From Kofleriaceae bacterium (GTDB taxonomy: Bacteria; Myxococcota_A; Polyangia; Haliangiales; Haliangiaceae), in contig JANXOP010000273.1 in NCBI GenBank assembly GCA_025357755.1, positions 62,001 through 126,000 on the forward strand: a stretch of DNA of 64,000 bases. Reading direction: 5' to 3'. Positions 1-8,821 of this stretch are shown here, piece after piece. The number at the start of each line of letters is the position of its first letter. Positions within the stretch are counted from its first letter, which is position 1. The translations under genes and the position numbers were made by a program. Under the pieces are notes generated by a model that saw only the letters and a list, made by a program, of their open reading frames with translations, had not been told where the DNA came from and did not search any database.

Positions 1-1158
1 TCGATCCTTCGAGGCTCGGAACGTCAGCTTCTCGTCGAATGCGAGCGATGGCTCGGAGGCCGCGGTCTCGGTGAGCTCGGTCCACATCCCGGGATCGCCG
101 AGCAACACGGCCCGTTCGACCGCGCTGCGCAGCTCGCGAACATTGCCTGGCCAATCGTGGCGCGTGAAGGCGTCGACGAGCGAGTCGGGTGCACCGGCAT
201 GTCCCGCAAACTGCGCGTAGAACTGTTCGATCAGCAGCGGAATATCGAGCCGACGCTCGCGCAGCGGTGGCAGCCGCAGCGATACGACATGCAGTCGGTA
301 GTAGAGGTCCGCGCGGAAGTCGCCGCGGTTGACCGCTGCGCGCAGATCCTTGTTGGTTGCCGCGATGACGCGAATGTCGACCTGGATCTGTTGTTGGCCG
401 CCGACCCGCTTGATCGTTCGGTCCTCGATCGCGCGGAGCAACCGCGGCTGCAGATCGAGAGGGAGCTCGCCGATCTCGTCGAAGAAGACCGTGCCTCCGG
501 CGCCAGCCTCGATCGCGCCGATCCGTTGCTGTAGCGCGCCGGTGAACGCCCCGCGCTCGTGGCCGAATAGCTCGCTCTCGATCAGCGATGGTGGAATCGC
601 TCCGCAATCGATCACCGAAAACGGCATCGCCCGCCGCGGACTGGCTTGATGGATCGCGTCCGCGATCATCGTCTTACCGGTGCCGGTCTCGCCTTCGAGC
701 AGCACGATCGTGTCCGAGCTGGCAATTCGCGGCAGCATCTCGAACAGCCGACGCATCGCGACCGATCGCCCGAAGGCGCGCCCGAACGTATCCTGAGCCG
801 AGAGCGGCTGCTGCGCCTCGACCTCGACGTGCTCGAAGCGCAGCGTGGTTTGTCCGATCTGGAAGACCGCGCCTGCGCCGAGGTACGCGCTCTCGATCCG
901 GCAACCAGCGAGGACGATCCCGTTCGTCGATCCGGCATCGCGAAGCAGGGTGCCCTTCGTCGTCGCCGTGATGGTCAGGTGATAGCGCGAGACCGTCGGA
1001 TCCGAGAGCTGCAGCTGATTTCCAGGCGCGGTTCCGCACGCGAGGTCACCTTCGACATCGTCGGCGACGAGCCCGCGATCCGGGCCCTCGAGCACGCGCA
1101 AGCGAGCGCGCTGATAGCGGAACGTCGTTCCTCCAGTTCCCATCGCGTGGGTCGCCAC
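1..1158 (-). CDS. FHA-domain sigma-54-dependent transcriptional activator (3' end cut by window)
   Basis: The reading frame is open from a GTG at 1158 (or ATG at 1143) to the window edge, about 386 residues without a stop. An FHA domain covers residues 20-110, with the phosphothreonine-binding landmarks DPTVSRYH (53-60) and DAGSTNG (74-80). A complete AAA+ sigma-54 interaction domain follows: Walker A GETGTGKT at 156-163, an intact GAFTGA loop at 203-208 and Walker B around TVFFDEIGEL. The C-terminal Fis-type helix-turn-helix is expected beyond the edge. It lies head to head with the Ser/Thr kinase starting 80 bp away. FHA domains read phosphothreonine, so the pair is plausibly a kinase-to-transcription module (inference). 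Confidence 0.93.
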   Translation of the reverse strand, partial: MATHAMGTGGTTFRYQRARLRVLEGPDRGLVADDVEGDLACGTAPGNQLQLSDPTVSRYHLTITATTKGTLLRDAGSTNGIVLAGCRIESAYLGAGAVFQIGQTTLRFEHVEVEAQQPLSAQDTFGRAFGRSVAMRRLFEMLPRIASSDTIVLLEGETGTGKTMIADAIHQASPRRAMPFSVIDCGAIPPSLIESELFGHERGAFTGALQQRIGAIEAGAGGTVFFDEIGELPLDLQPRLLRAIEDRTIKRVGGQQQIQVDIRVIAATNKDLRAAVNRGDFRADLYYRLHVVSLRLPPLRERRLDIPLLIEQFYAQFAGHAGAPDSLVDAFTRHDWPGNVRELRSAVERAVLLGDPGMWTELTETAASEPSLAFDEKLTFRASKDR

Positions 1159-1238
1159 GGCATCACCATACCCGAAACGACGCGTCGACAGTCGCGGTAC
1201 GTTGCTGATGAACTGCGTCACGTGGCACGCTTTCGATC

Positions 1239-3032
1239 ATGTCTCCTGCCGATGACGCTCCGACGGTCCGCGATTCCGCCGTGCCGACTCGCGACTCGAG
1301 CGAGCCCGCTTCGGCACCGCCGATCGCATTCGACGATCGCCGGTACGTGCTCAGGACGGTGCTTGGCAGCGGAGGGATGGGCGAAGTGTGGCTCGCCGAG
1401 GACTTGCGCATCGGTCGCGAAGTCGCCGTGAAGATCATGCACGCGCAGCACAACCCCGACGCGGCGGCCCGCTTTCTACGAGAAGCGCGGGTCCAGGGCC
1501 GGCTCGACCATCCGAGCGTCGTCCCTGTTCACGATCTAGGGACCGATGACCGGGCGCCCTACTTCGCGATGAAGCGGCTCACCGGCATGACGCTGCACGA
1601 GGTGATCGAGACCGCGAAACCGGAATGGACGCGGCGGATCCTGCTGACCCGGTTCGTCGAGGTCTGTCTCGCGGTCGAATTCGCGCATCGTCGCGGCATC
1701 GTGCATCGCGATCTCAAGCCCGCGAACATCATGCTGGGGGATTTCGGCGAGACCTACGTGCTGGATTGGGGGCTGGCCAAGGTCTCCGAGGCCGCGAATC
1801 GCGAGAGCGTTCAAGCAATCTCGAGCGAGATGCAGGACCTGCGGAGTGACCTCGGGGATAAGGGTCGCACCGTCGCCGGCGCGATCCTCGGGACACCGGG
1901 GTACATGTCGCCCGAGCAGATCGTCGGCCGGATCGTCGACGCACGAACGGACGTGTTCGCGCTCGGATGCATCTTGATCGAGATCCTGACCGGCGCACCC
2001 GCGATCTCGCGCATCGACCCGATCGAGGCGACCCTCGCAGCCCCCTGCCATCGGCCCTCGATCGTTCGACCGGATCTGGATGTGCCACCCGAGCTCGACC
2101 AGCTTTGCGCCTCCGCGACCGCGTCTTCGCGCGACCGCCGGATCGCGACGGCTCGCGAGCTCGCCGATGGCGTGCAACGGTTCCTGGATGGCGACCGCGA
2201 CCTCGAACAACGCAAGCGTCTCTCGACCGAGCACTACGATCGCGCGACTGCGGCATTCGCGCGCAACGACGAGCTCGGTCGCGCGGATGCGATGCGCGAA
2301 GCTGGCCGCGCGATCGCGCTCGATCCTCAGAGCGTGCCTGCACAAGGACTCTTGATGCGCTTGATGCTCGAGGTCCCCAACCCCATCCCGGCCGACGCGC
2401 GCCGGCTCGTCGAGAGCGACAAGTGCGAAGCCACGCGGACGATCTTGCGGATCGGGGTGCGTGCCTACCTGGCGAATCTCGCCTTGATTCCTTTGTGCAA
2501 GCTCGTCGGCGTCGGCGGCACCTGGCCATTCATCGTGCTCGCGATCGACATCCTGGCCCAGGCGGGGCTCTGCGCGTTCGCGACCACTCGCGCACGCCCC
2601 TTGACGCCGTGGGTCTGGGCCTTGCTGCTCGGCAATCACGTGATCATGTTGACGATGATCGGTGTCTTCTTCGGCAGCTTGATCCTCGTTCCTATCTTCG
2701 CGCTCGGAATGATGCCGATCATGTTGTCGCTCCCTCAGATCTATAGCCCGTGGCTCGCTCTCGGCGTTCACATCTCGGCGCTCGGCGTCCCGCTGCTCCT
2801 CGAGCTAACCGGAGTCGTGCCGCGAACGTTCGAGATGATCGGAGACACGCTGGTGTTCAAGCCGTGGGCGGTCCACGCGAGTGCGCAGCTCACCGTGGCC
2901 GTCGTCTTCGTGATCGTCGTCATGCAGCTCTGGATCAACATGCGCGTCCTCAGCGGCGGCCGTATCACCCAGGAACGCGCTCACGAGCTCATCCACGCTC
3001 AGCGTTGGCAGCTCGAGCGCATGGTCCAGTAG
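1239..3032 (+). CDS. Membrane Ser/Thr protein kinase with polytopic C-terminal domain
   Basis: A Hanks-type kinase domain spans residues 35-335: glycine loop GSGGMGEVW at 43-51, ATP-anchoring K65, catalytic HRDLKPAN at 156-163 and GTPGYMSPEQ in the activation segment. The metal-binding triplet reads DWG (176-178) instead of DFG, a conservative change seen in active myxobacterial kinases. A Glu/Arg-rich helical linker (about 335-400) leads to five or six hydrophobic segments between 410 and 580, so the kinase is cytosolic and anchored by a polytopic membrane domain rather than the usual single helix. The domain's signal is not recognisable. The ATG at 1239 is the only upstream start that keeps the kinase whole. 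It is divergent from the FHA activator. Confidence 0.93.
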   Translation: MSPADDAPTVRDSAVPTRDSSEPASAPPIAFDDRRYVLRTVLGSGGMGEVWLAEDLRIGREVAVKIMHAQHNPDAAARFLREARVQGRLDHPSVVPVHDLGTDDRAPYFAMKRLTGMTLHEVIETAKPEWTRRILLTRFVEVCLAVEFAHRRGIVHRDLKPANIMLGDFGETYVLDWGLAKVSEAANRESVQAISSEMQDLRSDLGDKGRTVAGAILGTPGYMSPEQIVGRIVDARTDVFALGCILIEILTGAPAISRIDPIEATLAAPCHRPSIVRPDLDVPPELDQLCASATASSRDRRIATARELADGVQRFLDGDRDLEQRKRLSTEHYDRATAAFARNDELGRADAMREAGRAIALDPQSVPAQGLLMRLMLEVPNPIPADARRLVESDKCEATRTILRIGVRAYLANLALIPLCKLVGVGGTWPFIVLAIDILAQAGLCAFATTRARPLTPWVWALLLGNHVIMLTMIGVFFGSLILVPIFALGMMPIMLSLPQIYSPWLALGVHISALGVPLLLELTGVVPRTFEMIGDTLVFKPWAVHASAQLTVAVVFVIVVMQLWINMRVLSGGRITQERAHELIHAQRWQLERMVQ

Positions 3033-3064
3033 GCCCGCGCGAGCCGAGGGCGCGGGCCCTCGGC
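3032..3064 (+). terminator. Two overlapping, mutually exclusive hairpins after the kinase gene
   Basis: GGCCCGCGC (3032-3040) pairs perfectly with GCGCGGGCC (3050-3058). GCCGAGGGC (3043-3051) pairs perfectly with GCCCTCGGC (3056-3064). The two 9-bp stems share bases 3050-3051 and 3056-3058 and cannot form together. They begin at the last base of the stop codon. No T-run follows, so this is either a GC-rich terminator or a 3'-end structure that can switch. Confidence 0.6.
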
Positions 3065-3162
3065 AACGTGATGGCCGCCGTCCTCACGAGACACGCGCGC
3101 ACCTTCGCAGGCGACGTAGAGCACGTGCCGGGCACGGCATACCGCTTGCTGTTGCAGGCTGC

Positions 3163-4155
3163 ATGAACCTCCAACTTCTCGTCATCGCGGCGCTTGCGAG
3201 TTGTGTCCCGGCCAGTGAGGGAAGCGGCATCGATGGCGGTGGCAGCGGTGGCGGTGGCGGTGGCGGCAAAGCGGACGGCCAGCGGGTTCCGATGCGGCTG
3301 CTCCAGGCGAACGTGGGCAATGTCGCGGTGACCTGCGCGGCCTACAAGTACAAGCTCTGTTACTCGGCGACCGAAGAGCGGATCGCTGCAGCGATCGCGC
3401 TGCTCGATCCGGATGTCATCAGCCTGCAGGAGACAGTGAGCGTCGCCCAGTGCGCAGCGATGAGCGAGAGCGATGCGGCCAAGACGTGCTTTGCGGCTCA
3501 CACCGCTGGGGTCAAGGCACAGGTCAGGCGGCTGGTTGGCGATGCGTACACGGTGGCGTGCGACACGCGCTCGCACTACGAATGCATCGCGGTGAAGCGT
3601 AGCTGGGGCGCGATCGTTGGATGCGGGGACGGCGAGCTGTGTATCGCGAGTGCGGTCTCGGAGACCGCCAGCCCCGGTGCTGGATGCGACGTCGGATTTT
3701 CGGTGGCGGCCTACACGATCGAGCCCGCTGGAGGGCGCGCGTTCAGGCTCGTCGATCTTCATCCCCCGAGTGGCAACGCGGTCGCGTGTCGTGTCGATGC
3801 CCTCACGAAGGTCTTCGACGGTACAACTGCACTCGCGCGGGGCCCCAGGAGCCTGCTCAGCGGCGACTTCAATCTCGATCCGTTTGCCGGCACGGATGCA
3901 TCAGATGACTACCTGCGGAGCAAGGTAGGCGCCGGGCACGCCTTTCGTTTCCACAGCGGCGAAGCGGAGCATCGGCCGGCGTACCTGACCGCGGTGTACG
4001 ACTGGCCGCTCGGCAGCTTCACCTATGACCACGTCATCTCGAATTTCGCATCGGGAACCTGCGCGACCCTTGGCCAGGCCACGGCGACCGAGCGACTCGA
4101 TGGTGGCGCCGGGACCGATCATCGGGCCTTGCTTTGCAACCTCGACATCGAGTAG
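3163..4155 (+). CDS. Endonuclease/exonuclease/phosphatase-family lipoprotein
   Basis: An exported member of the EEP (DNase I / inositol-phosphatase-like) fold, 330 residues. The start gives a lipoprotein leader (LLVIAALASC), then a Gly-rich linker of GGS/GGG units at about 22-36. The EEP signatures occur in order: QANVGN in the first strand, SLQE carrying the metal-binding Glu, GDFNLD carrying the catalytic Asp/Asn, YDHVIS and a terminal TDHRAL. All key residues appear present, so an active Mg-dependent phosphodiesterase is expected on the cell surface or in the periplasm. Eight or more cysteines fit an oxidising compartment. The substrate (DNA, phospholipid or inositol phosphate) cannot be told from sequence. 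Confidence 0.85.
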   Translation: MNLQLLVIAALASCVPASEGSGIDGGGSGGGGGGGKADGQRVPMRLLQANVGNVAVTCAAYKYKLCYSATEERIAAAIALLDPDVISLQETVSVAQCAAMSESDAAKTCFAAHTAGVKAQVRRLVGDAYTVACDTRSHYECIAVKRSWGAIVGCGDGELCIASAVSETASPGAGCDVGFSVAAYTIEPAGGRAFRLVDLHPPSGNAVACRVDALTKVFDGTTALARGPRSLLSGDFNLDPFAGTDASDDYLRSKVGAGHAFRFHSGEAEHRPAYLTAVYDWPLGSFTYDHVISNFASGTCATLGQATATERLDGGAGTDHRALLCNLDIE

Positions 4156-4185
4156 TCGAAGCACTCATACCCTGCGTGAGAACAA

Positions 4186-4216
4186 GAACGTTGTTTTGTT
4201 TATAGTTCATTGATAA
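4186..4216 (+). promoter_or_regulatory. Promoter-like element, twin of the one at 5704
   Basis: GAACGTTGTTTTGTTTA (4186-4202) matches GAGCGGCGTTTTGTTTT (5704-5720) at 13 of 17 positions. In both cases the block ends 26 nt before the A of the lipoprotein start codon. A GATAACG/GATACG element follows in both. TATAGT at 4201-4206 could also serve as a -10 box. Confidence 0.5.
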
Positions 4217-4227
4217 CGTTGCGCGGA

Positions 4228-4980
4228 ATGGTTCGCGGTCCAGGAACGTCTGTAATCACGTTCCTGTCGCTAGCGAGCTCGTTCGGGTGCGGGCGCTATG
4301 GCTTCGACGACCGCTCGCTGCTCGATGCGGGCGTCAGCGACGACGCTGGTGGGGACGCTGGTGGGGGTCCGGCTAGCTGGGTCCAAGCGTTCGTCGGCAC
4401 GGGACAAAGCTCGTTCGCCTCGACGTTCTCGATGACGCCGACCCGAGTGGGTGATGCCTTGGTCGTGCAGGCGTACTGCGGCTCGTCGGAGGTGCCGACC
4501 GATGTCTCGATCGGCGCGCCTGGTTGGACGTTTTTGCGGGTGTCCTCGATCGTCGGTGGCAGCACGGTCAAGGATTGGGCCGCATCGTTCGTGGCGATCG
4601 CCCCGACCACGCTCCAGACCACCTTCACCGCGACCTGGTCGCTGACCGCTTGTGATTTCGGCCTCGGTACGATCGGCGACGAGTTCATGGCGACGTCCGG
4701 TGTACTCGGCGATCTCGTGGTCGATCATGCCGAAGCATTTGGACTGGGCGACTGCGTGACGGCGCTCGCGAACGCGCAGGCTGGCGACGTGCTGTGGGGG
4801 GCGTGTACGGGAAACGTCACCGCGACGGGAGCCTCCTTCGTCAAGGGCGCGGACGATAGTGGAGGGGATTGGACCGAGTACGAGATCGCGACGGTTGCCG
4901 TTCCTACCGAGCAGGTGACATTTGCGAATCCGACGGGCCAGAACTACGTCATCACCGCGATCACGCTGCGGCATCGGTAG
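4228..4980 (+). CDS. Putative surface lipoprotein, paralogue of the gene at 13120
   Basis: I chose ATG 4228 over TTG 4210 because it gives a compact leader ending SSFGC. A spacer rich in Asp, Ala and Gly follows, then about 200 residues with no recognised catalytic motif. Blocks shared with the protein at 13120-13842 include GDALVVQAYC / GDAIVLHTFC, APGWTFL / APGWTFF, ASFVAIAPTTL / ASFGTIAPDTL, GDVLWGACTGNV / GDAIWAACSGNV and a C-terminal ITAITL / MTAVSI strand. The pattern suggests a beta-sandwich secreted protein. It is followed closely by the TetR gene. Function unknown. Confidence 0.75.
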   Translation: MVRGPGTSVITFLSLASSFGCGRYGFDDRSLLDAGVSDDAGGDAGGGPASWVQAFVGTGQSSFASTFSMTPTRVGDALVVQAYCGSSEVPTDVSIGAPGWTFLRVSSIVGGSTVKDWAASFVAIAPTTLQTTFTATWSLTACDFGLGTIGDEFMATSGVLGDLVVDHAEAFGLGDCVTALANAQAGDVLWGACTGNVTATGASFVKGADDSGGDWTEYEIATVAVPTEQVTFANPTGQNYVITAITLRHR

Positions 4981-5028
4981 ACCCGATCTCCAAGCGCGCG
5001 GCGCTGACACTGCTAAGCTCGATCTCGA

Positions 5029-5703
5029 ATGTCGAAGACGCTCGAGCTTCGCTGGGTAACGCCCGCGAAACAGGACCGCAGCAAGGATACGCATGCCCGC
5101 GTCCTGACGGCTGCGCGCGCGCTCCTCGCGCGTGGGACCTCGTGGCCCGAGATCACGATAGCGGCGATCGTGCGCGCCTCGCGGAGCTCCGTGGGAGCGT
5201 TCTACGCGAGGTTTCGCGACAAGGACACGCTGCTCCAGTTGCTCCAGATCGAGCTGTATCGCGAAGGGCTCGTCACCGCGATGGAGACCTTCGAGCTCGT
5301 CAAGAGCGCGCGTCCGTCCTTGCAGGTGATGATCGAAGCCTTCGTGCGCGTCGCCGTGCACTCGTATCGCGACCAGGAACACCTGCGCCGGGCCCTGCTG
5401 TTGAAGATCGGCACCGATGCCGATTTCCGAGCTCGCGCCGTCGAGCTCACCCAGCAAACGATCCAGCCACTCGCGGTGCTGGTCGGTCGTCACTTCGCCA
5501 AGGCCCGGCCCCGAGACGTCCTCGCCGCGGTCGAGCTCGGGCACGTGCTCGTCTATGGGGTGCTCGACCAGAGATTGCTTTTCGGGGAGACCCCGGTGAC
5601 CCGTGTGAGACTCGATGACGACGAGCTCGTCGAGGAGCTCTCCTGCGCAGTCCGATCGTATGTCAAGGCTCGACTCGCGAGCCCGCGCTCCTCTGCAAAA
5701 TAA
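5029..5703 (+). CDS. TetR/AcrR-family transcriptional regulator
   Basis: The N-terminal helix-turn-helix (about residues 22-68) has the standard TetR layout: RVLTAARALLARG, ITIAAIVRAS, then SSVGAFYARFRDKDTLL. The helical C-terminal ligand-binding half (70-224) is unlike any family I recognise, as usual for TetR proteins. It sits between two lipoprotein genes transcribed in the same direction. Its stop codon overlaps the second of two matching promoter-like elements (4186 and 5704), so these two genes are its most obvious candidate targets (inference). Confidence 0.88.
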   Translation: MSKTLELRWVTPAKQDRSKDTHARVLTAARALLARGTSWPEITIAAIVRASRSSVGAFYARFRDKDTLLQLLQIELYREGLVTAMETFELVKSARPSLQVMIEAFVRVAVHSYRDQEHLRRALLLKIGTDADFRARAVELTQQTIQPLAVLVGRHFAKARPRDVLAAVELGHVLVYGVLDQRLLFGETPVTRVRLDDDELVEELSCAVRSYVKARLASPRSSAK

Positions 5704-5739
5704 GAGCGGCGTTTTGTTTTGGCTGCCTTTCGGATACGA
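5704..5739 (+). promoter_or_regulatory. Promoter-like element upstream of the GH114 gene
   Basis: GAGCGGCGTTTTGTTTT at 5704-5720 is the counterpart of the element at 4186-4202, again 26 nt before the start codon, followed by GATACGAT at 5733-5740. It overlaps the last codons of tetR. An 18-base partial match with a 3-nt gap (AAATAAGAGCG then TTTTGTT) recurs in the repeat region at 26433-26450. Confidence 0.45.
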
Positions 5740-5745
5740 TGGGCT

Positions 5746-6657
5746 ATGACACGTTCTCTCGCGCTCGCTGTAGTAACGCTCGCGGCTTGCTCCAGCGGGG
5801 CGCCCAGCGGCGGGGTGGATGCCGCCGGCTCCAATGCCCCAGATGCGCCGCCAGCGAGCCATCTCGCGATTGCGCCGGGAGTGACCTGGCAGTGGCAGCT
5901 GCAGGGGACGGTGGACGAGACCGTGCTGGACGCTGCCAGCGGGCGGAAGTTGTTCGACATCGACATGTTTGCGGCGAGCCCCGAGCTCGTGGCTCGGTTG
6001 CACGCGAAGCAGATCACGGTCATCTGCTACATCGAGAGCGGTGACTTTGCGACCAGTCGACCGGATGCCGGAGATTTTCCGCCATCGATCGTGACCACGC
6101 CGTTACCGGGCTTTCCCGACGAATACTTTATCGATATCCGAGCGCTCGATGCTCCGGTCGGTCCCACCGGCAAGACGCTGCGAAAGATCATGGAGGCGCG
6201 CTTCGACCGCGCTCGTGCGGACAACTGCGATGGTGTCGAGCCGGACCTCGATGACCTCCACAACTACGCGACGGGATACTCGATCTCCATGGCCGACCAG
6301 CTCGGCTACAACGCCTTCCTCATCGGCTTGGCGCACGACCGCGGCATGTCGCTCGGCCTCAAGAATGGGATCGGCGACGACCCGGCGACGACCCTCGACT
6401 TCGTCGAGCGAAGTATCGCCAACGGTACCGATTGGGCGCTCAACGAAGAGTGCAATCAGTACTCAGAGTGCGGCGCCTACGCGGCGTTCATCACCTCCGG
6501 CCGCGCGGTCCTGCAGGTCGAGTATCTCGACAACCAGACGATCGCGTACGCGGGACCCACCGGAACGTGTGCGAAGGATACGGCAGCCAACTTCGATGGC
6601 ATCGTCAAGGATTCCAGCTCGAGCCTGCAGGCCCTGCCGCGCATCGCGTGTCGCTGA
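5746..6657 (+). CDS. GH114-like endo-alpha-1,4-polygalactosaminidase lipoprotein
   Basis: ATG 5746 gives a clear lipoprotein leader (MTRSLALAVVTLAACSSG), then a linker and a TIM-barrel-type catalytic domain. Family landmarks are WQWQLQG near the start, VICYIESGDF in the first barrel strands, YFIDIRALD, CDGVEPDLDD carrying the acidic residues, GMSLGLKNG and WALNEECNQY. GH114 enzymes cleave alpha-1,4-linked galactosamine polymers. The length (303 residues) is normal for the family. The protein is probably surface-anchored. It may be controlled with the 4.2-kb lipoprotein through the shared upstream element. Compare the chitosanase at 47391, which also attacks an amino-sugar polymer. Confidence 0.82.
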   Translation: MTRSLALAVVTLAACSSGAPSGGVDAAGSNAPDAPPASHLAIAPGVTWQWQLQGTVDETVLDAASGRKLFDIDMFAASPELVARLHAKQITVICYIESGDFATSRPDAGDFPPSIVTTPLPGFPDEYFIDIRALDAPVGPTGKTLRKIMEARFDRARADNCDGVEPDLDDLHNYATGYSISMADQLGYNAFLIGLAHDRGMSLGLKNGIGDDPATTLDFVERSIANGTDWALNEECNQYSECGAYAAFITSGRAVLQVEYLDNQTIAYAGPTGTCAKDTAANFDGIVKDSSSSLQALPRIACR

Positions 6658-6694
6658 AGCGCGCCTTACGCGAGCTTGCCGCCGCTAGCCTCGT

Positions 6695-8176
6695 TCACCT
6701 CTGTCGAGCAGCAACGGCAAACGCCGTTTGAAGTTGCGTGTCGAGCTTCGCCGCAAGATCGCTGGCAGTGATCGGAACGACAATGTCTGGCGTGACGCCG
6801 GAGTCGGGTGCCGGTGTGTCTGGGAACGTACCGATCAACGGCAGATCGACTTCGAGGCGGCTATGCGGGAGCCTGACGAAGAAGAAGGCGCCGCCATTGA
6901 TCCCGCGTTGGCTACCACCCGTCGGTTCACCGACGAGAGTGCCCAGCTTTTGGCGCTGAACAGCAAGTGCGAACTGGAACGTCGCCGAGCTATTCGCTGC
7001 ATCGACAAGCACGATCACCTTGCCGCGATAGCGCGGTTGTCGAGGTGCGATCGTATCGTCAGCGCTCTCGCCTTGGAGCTCGAACGAGCCGTCTTGCAAC
7101 GCACGCGCGCTCTCTCCTAGCGTGAAGAACGAAGGGTCCCAGGTGTCCAAGACTGGACGCAGCGGTGCGGGTACAGCCCTGAAACGCACACGTCGACTGA
7201 AGGCATCGCGCTCGAGCGGTAGGTCGATCAAATGCGCCAAGAGCTCGTCGCCAACCTCGCTTCCGCCTTCGTTGCCCCGGAGATCCACGATCAGAGCAGG
7301 GGCACCCTCGTCGACGAGATGTTCGAAGATCGCTTGGATGTTGCCCTTCCAGTCCCAGGTAGTCTTGTACGCGACCCATGTCGGCATCGCGAGGTACTCG
7401 ACGGAGCTAGCTCCCCGCTCGATGGCTTGCAAGTGCCAGAGCGGATCGCTCGGCTTTGGATCTCGACCTGACGCACGAACCAGCGCGGAGCGGTCATCGA
7501 ATGTCTGCATCGGAACGGTGATCGATCCTGCACGCAGCCCTGCACGGAGCTCCACCGTGACGGTCGACCCCGCGAGTTGCGGGAACAGCAAAGGCGCGAG
7601 GATGTCGAATGGCTCGTAGATGCTGTCCCCGCGATCCGAGAGGAAGTCGCGTCGCTTCGTGTCGTTGTGACCATCGGCGCGCGCCAACGGCATCAAGGCT
7701 GCGAGCAGATCGGCCGTCTTCACTCCGGCGATGGAGTTGACGATCGCGCCGGGCATCAGCTCGGCGCGATCGCTCAGGTTTCGCGTGATGACCATCTGGT
7801 TGCCGATCCACCGGAACAAGAAAGGCAAGCGAGGCGCGGCGAACAGCGCGGTCTCGACTTCCTTCGTTTGATTGAACGGATTCGGGTGGCTGTGGCCGCA
7901 GCGGATGGCTGCGGTCAGACGTGTGAGGACGATGAAGGCCTCCCCGAGAGAACGGTCTCGTTCGAATTCGTGTCGCGCCTGCGCGAACGACTCGGAGAGT
8001 TCCGCAGGCGTATTGTAACGGAGCAATCCGGGATGAAGCGTGCGGTAGGCGTTCTCGAGGACCGCGAGGTCGGCGAGAAGATCTGTCGACCGCAACAGCG
8101 GTTGCACGCTCGACGTCGGCCGCACGGCGACTCCGTTACACGCGAGTATCCCAATGAGAAGCACGAGGAGGCGCAC
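6695..8176 (-). CDS. S41-family (C-terminal processing type) peptidase lipoprotein
   Basis: The lipobox in MRLLVLLIGILAC puts the acylated Cys at 13. A helical N-terminal region precedes a tail-specific-protease domain: LIVDLRGNEGG at 296-305 (oxyanion region), VIVLVDAANSSATFQFA at 387-403 with the likely nucleophile S396 or S397, and GEPTGG at 416-421. The C-terminal PDSGVTPDIVVP segment is typical of S41B peptidases. No clear PDZ domain is visible between the helical part and the core. Outer-membrane or periplasmic degradation or processing is likely; the substrate is unknown. It is transcribed toward the GH114 gene, with 37 bp between their ends. Confidence 0.88.
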   Translation of the reverse strand: MRLLVLLIGILACNGVAVRPTSSVQPLLRSTDLLADLAVLENAYRTLHPGLLRYNTPAELSESFAQARHEFERDRSLGEAFIVLTRLTAAIRCGHSHPNPFNQTKEVETALFAAPRLPFLFRWIGNQMVITRNLSDRAELMPGAIVNSIAGVKTADLLAALMPLARADGHNDTKRRDFLSDRGDSIYEPFDILAPLLFPQLAGSTVTVELRAGLRAGSITVPMQTFDDRSALVRASGRDPKPSDPLWHLQAIERGASSVEYLAMPTWVAYKTTWDWKGNIQAIFEHLVDEGAPALIVDLRGNEGGSEVGDELLAHLIDLPLERDAFSRRVRFRAVPAPLRPVLDTWDPSFFTLGESARALQDGSFELQGESADDTIAPRQPRYRGKVIVLVDAANSSATFQFALAVQRQKLGTLVGEPTGGSQRGINGGAFFFVRLPHSRLEVDLPLIGTFPDTPAPDSGVTPDIVVPITASDLAAKLDTQLQTAFAVAARQR

Positions 8177-8281
8177 ACCGCTTCGACGCTTCTTTGATAG
8201 CGTCGTTACACTTCACATTCTGCGGCGACGACGCGGCTCGAGCGGCTGCAACGGTGCCTGTCTGCTCCAATCGGGAAGCTG

Positions 8282-8764
8282 CTAGCCGTGTCTCGACGGC
8301 GGTCCATCCGGGTACATCTTGGAGACCTGGAGACTCGCGACATTGAGTGCGGCATCGAACCTGCCGAAGGTCTTCTTCGCGGCGGCGACCAAGCCCCGCG
8401 GACCGTGGCGCGTGATGAACGACGCCTCGACCGAGGTCCCGCTCACCAACCAGCTCGCGAGCTCGCTGACGATCGCGTCTCGAGTCCAGCCCCGCTTGGC
8501 GACCGGCTGGCGCTTCGCGACCGGGGTCTCGATCGGCGGAGCCACGGGTGCGGTCACGCGTTTCGGAGTCGCCCGTTTCTTCGTCACGCGTCGCGGACGC
8601 GTTGGCGCGACGCTGCTCCTCAGCGCCACCAGTCGGCGCTCGACTTCCATGACGATGATCGAGCGAACCGTTGCGTGCGCGAAGGCGCGAACTTCGTCTT
8701 CGAAGCGAGTTACGACCTCGCGCAACGCCTGGTTCGAACTACTCACCATCGGCGGACGGTACAT
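8282..8764 (-). CDS. Hypothetical protein with homing-endonuclease-repeat-like helical domain
   Basis: A 160-residue protein in three parts: an amphipathic helix (10-48), a Pro/Lys/Arg-rich linker (52-92) carrying a run of basic residues, and a C-terminal helical unit (91-147). The unit's pattern, WTRDAI..EL..W...G followed by GPRGLVAAAKKTFG.FDAALNVASL, resembles the small helical repeats found beside HNH and homing endonucleases, which bind DNA. No catalytic residues are visible. Basic composition and layout suggest a DNA-binding accessory protein. The domain resemblance is from memory of the pattern and needs a profile search. Confidence 0.65.
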   Translation of the reverse strand: MYRPPMVSSSNQALREVVTRFEDEVRAFAHATVRSIIVMEVERRLVALRSSVAPTRPRRVTKKRATPKRVTAPVAPPIETPVAKRQPVAKRGWTRDAIVSELASWLVSGTSVEASFITRHGPRGLVAAAKKTFGRFDAALNVASLQVSKMYPDGPPSRHG

Positions 8765-8821
8765 GGTCAGGCATCGTCCGTCATCGCCGAACGGAAACGG
8801 AAGCCAGTGGGGGACCTTTTG

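Noticed and set aside
1223..1238. TGGCACG resembling a sigma-54 -24 box just before the first kinase
   Set aside because: The -12 GC is missing at the required distance, and the site would overlap the start codon.
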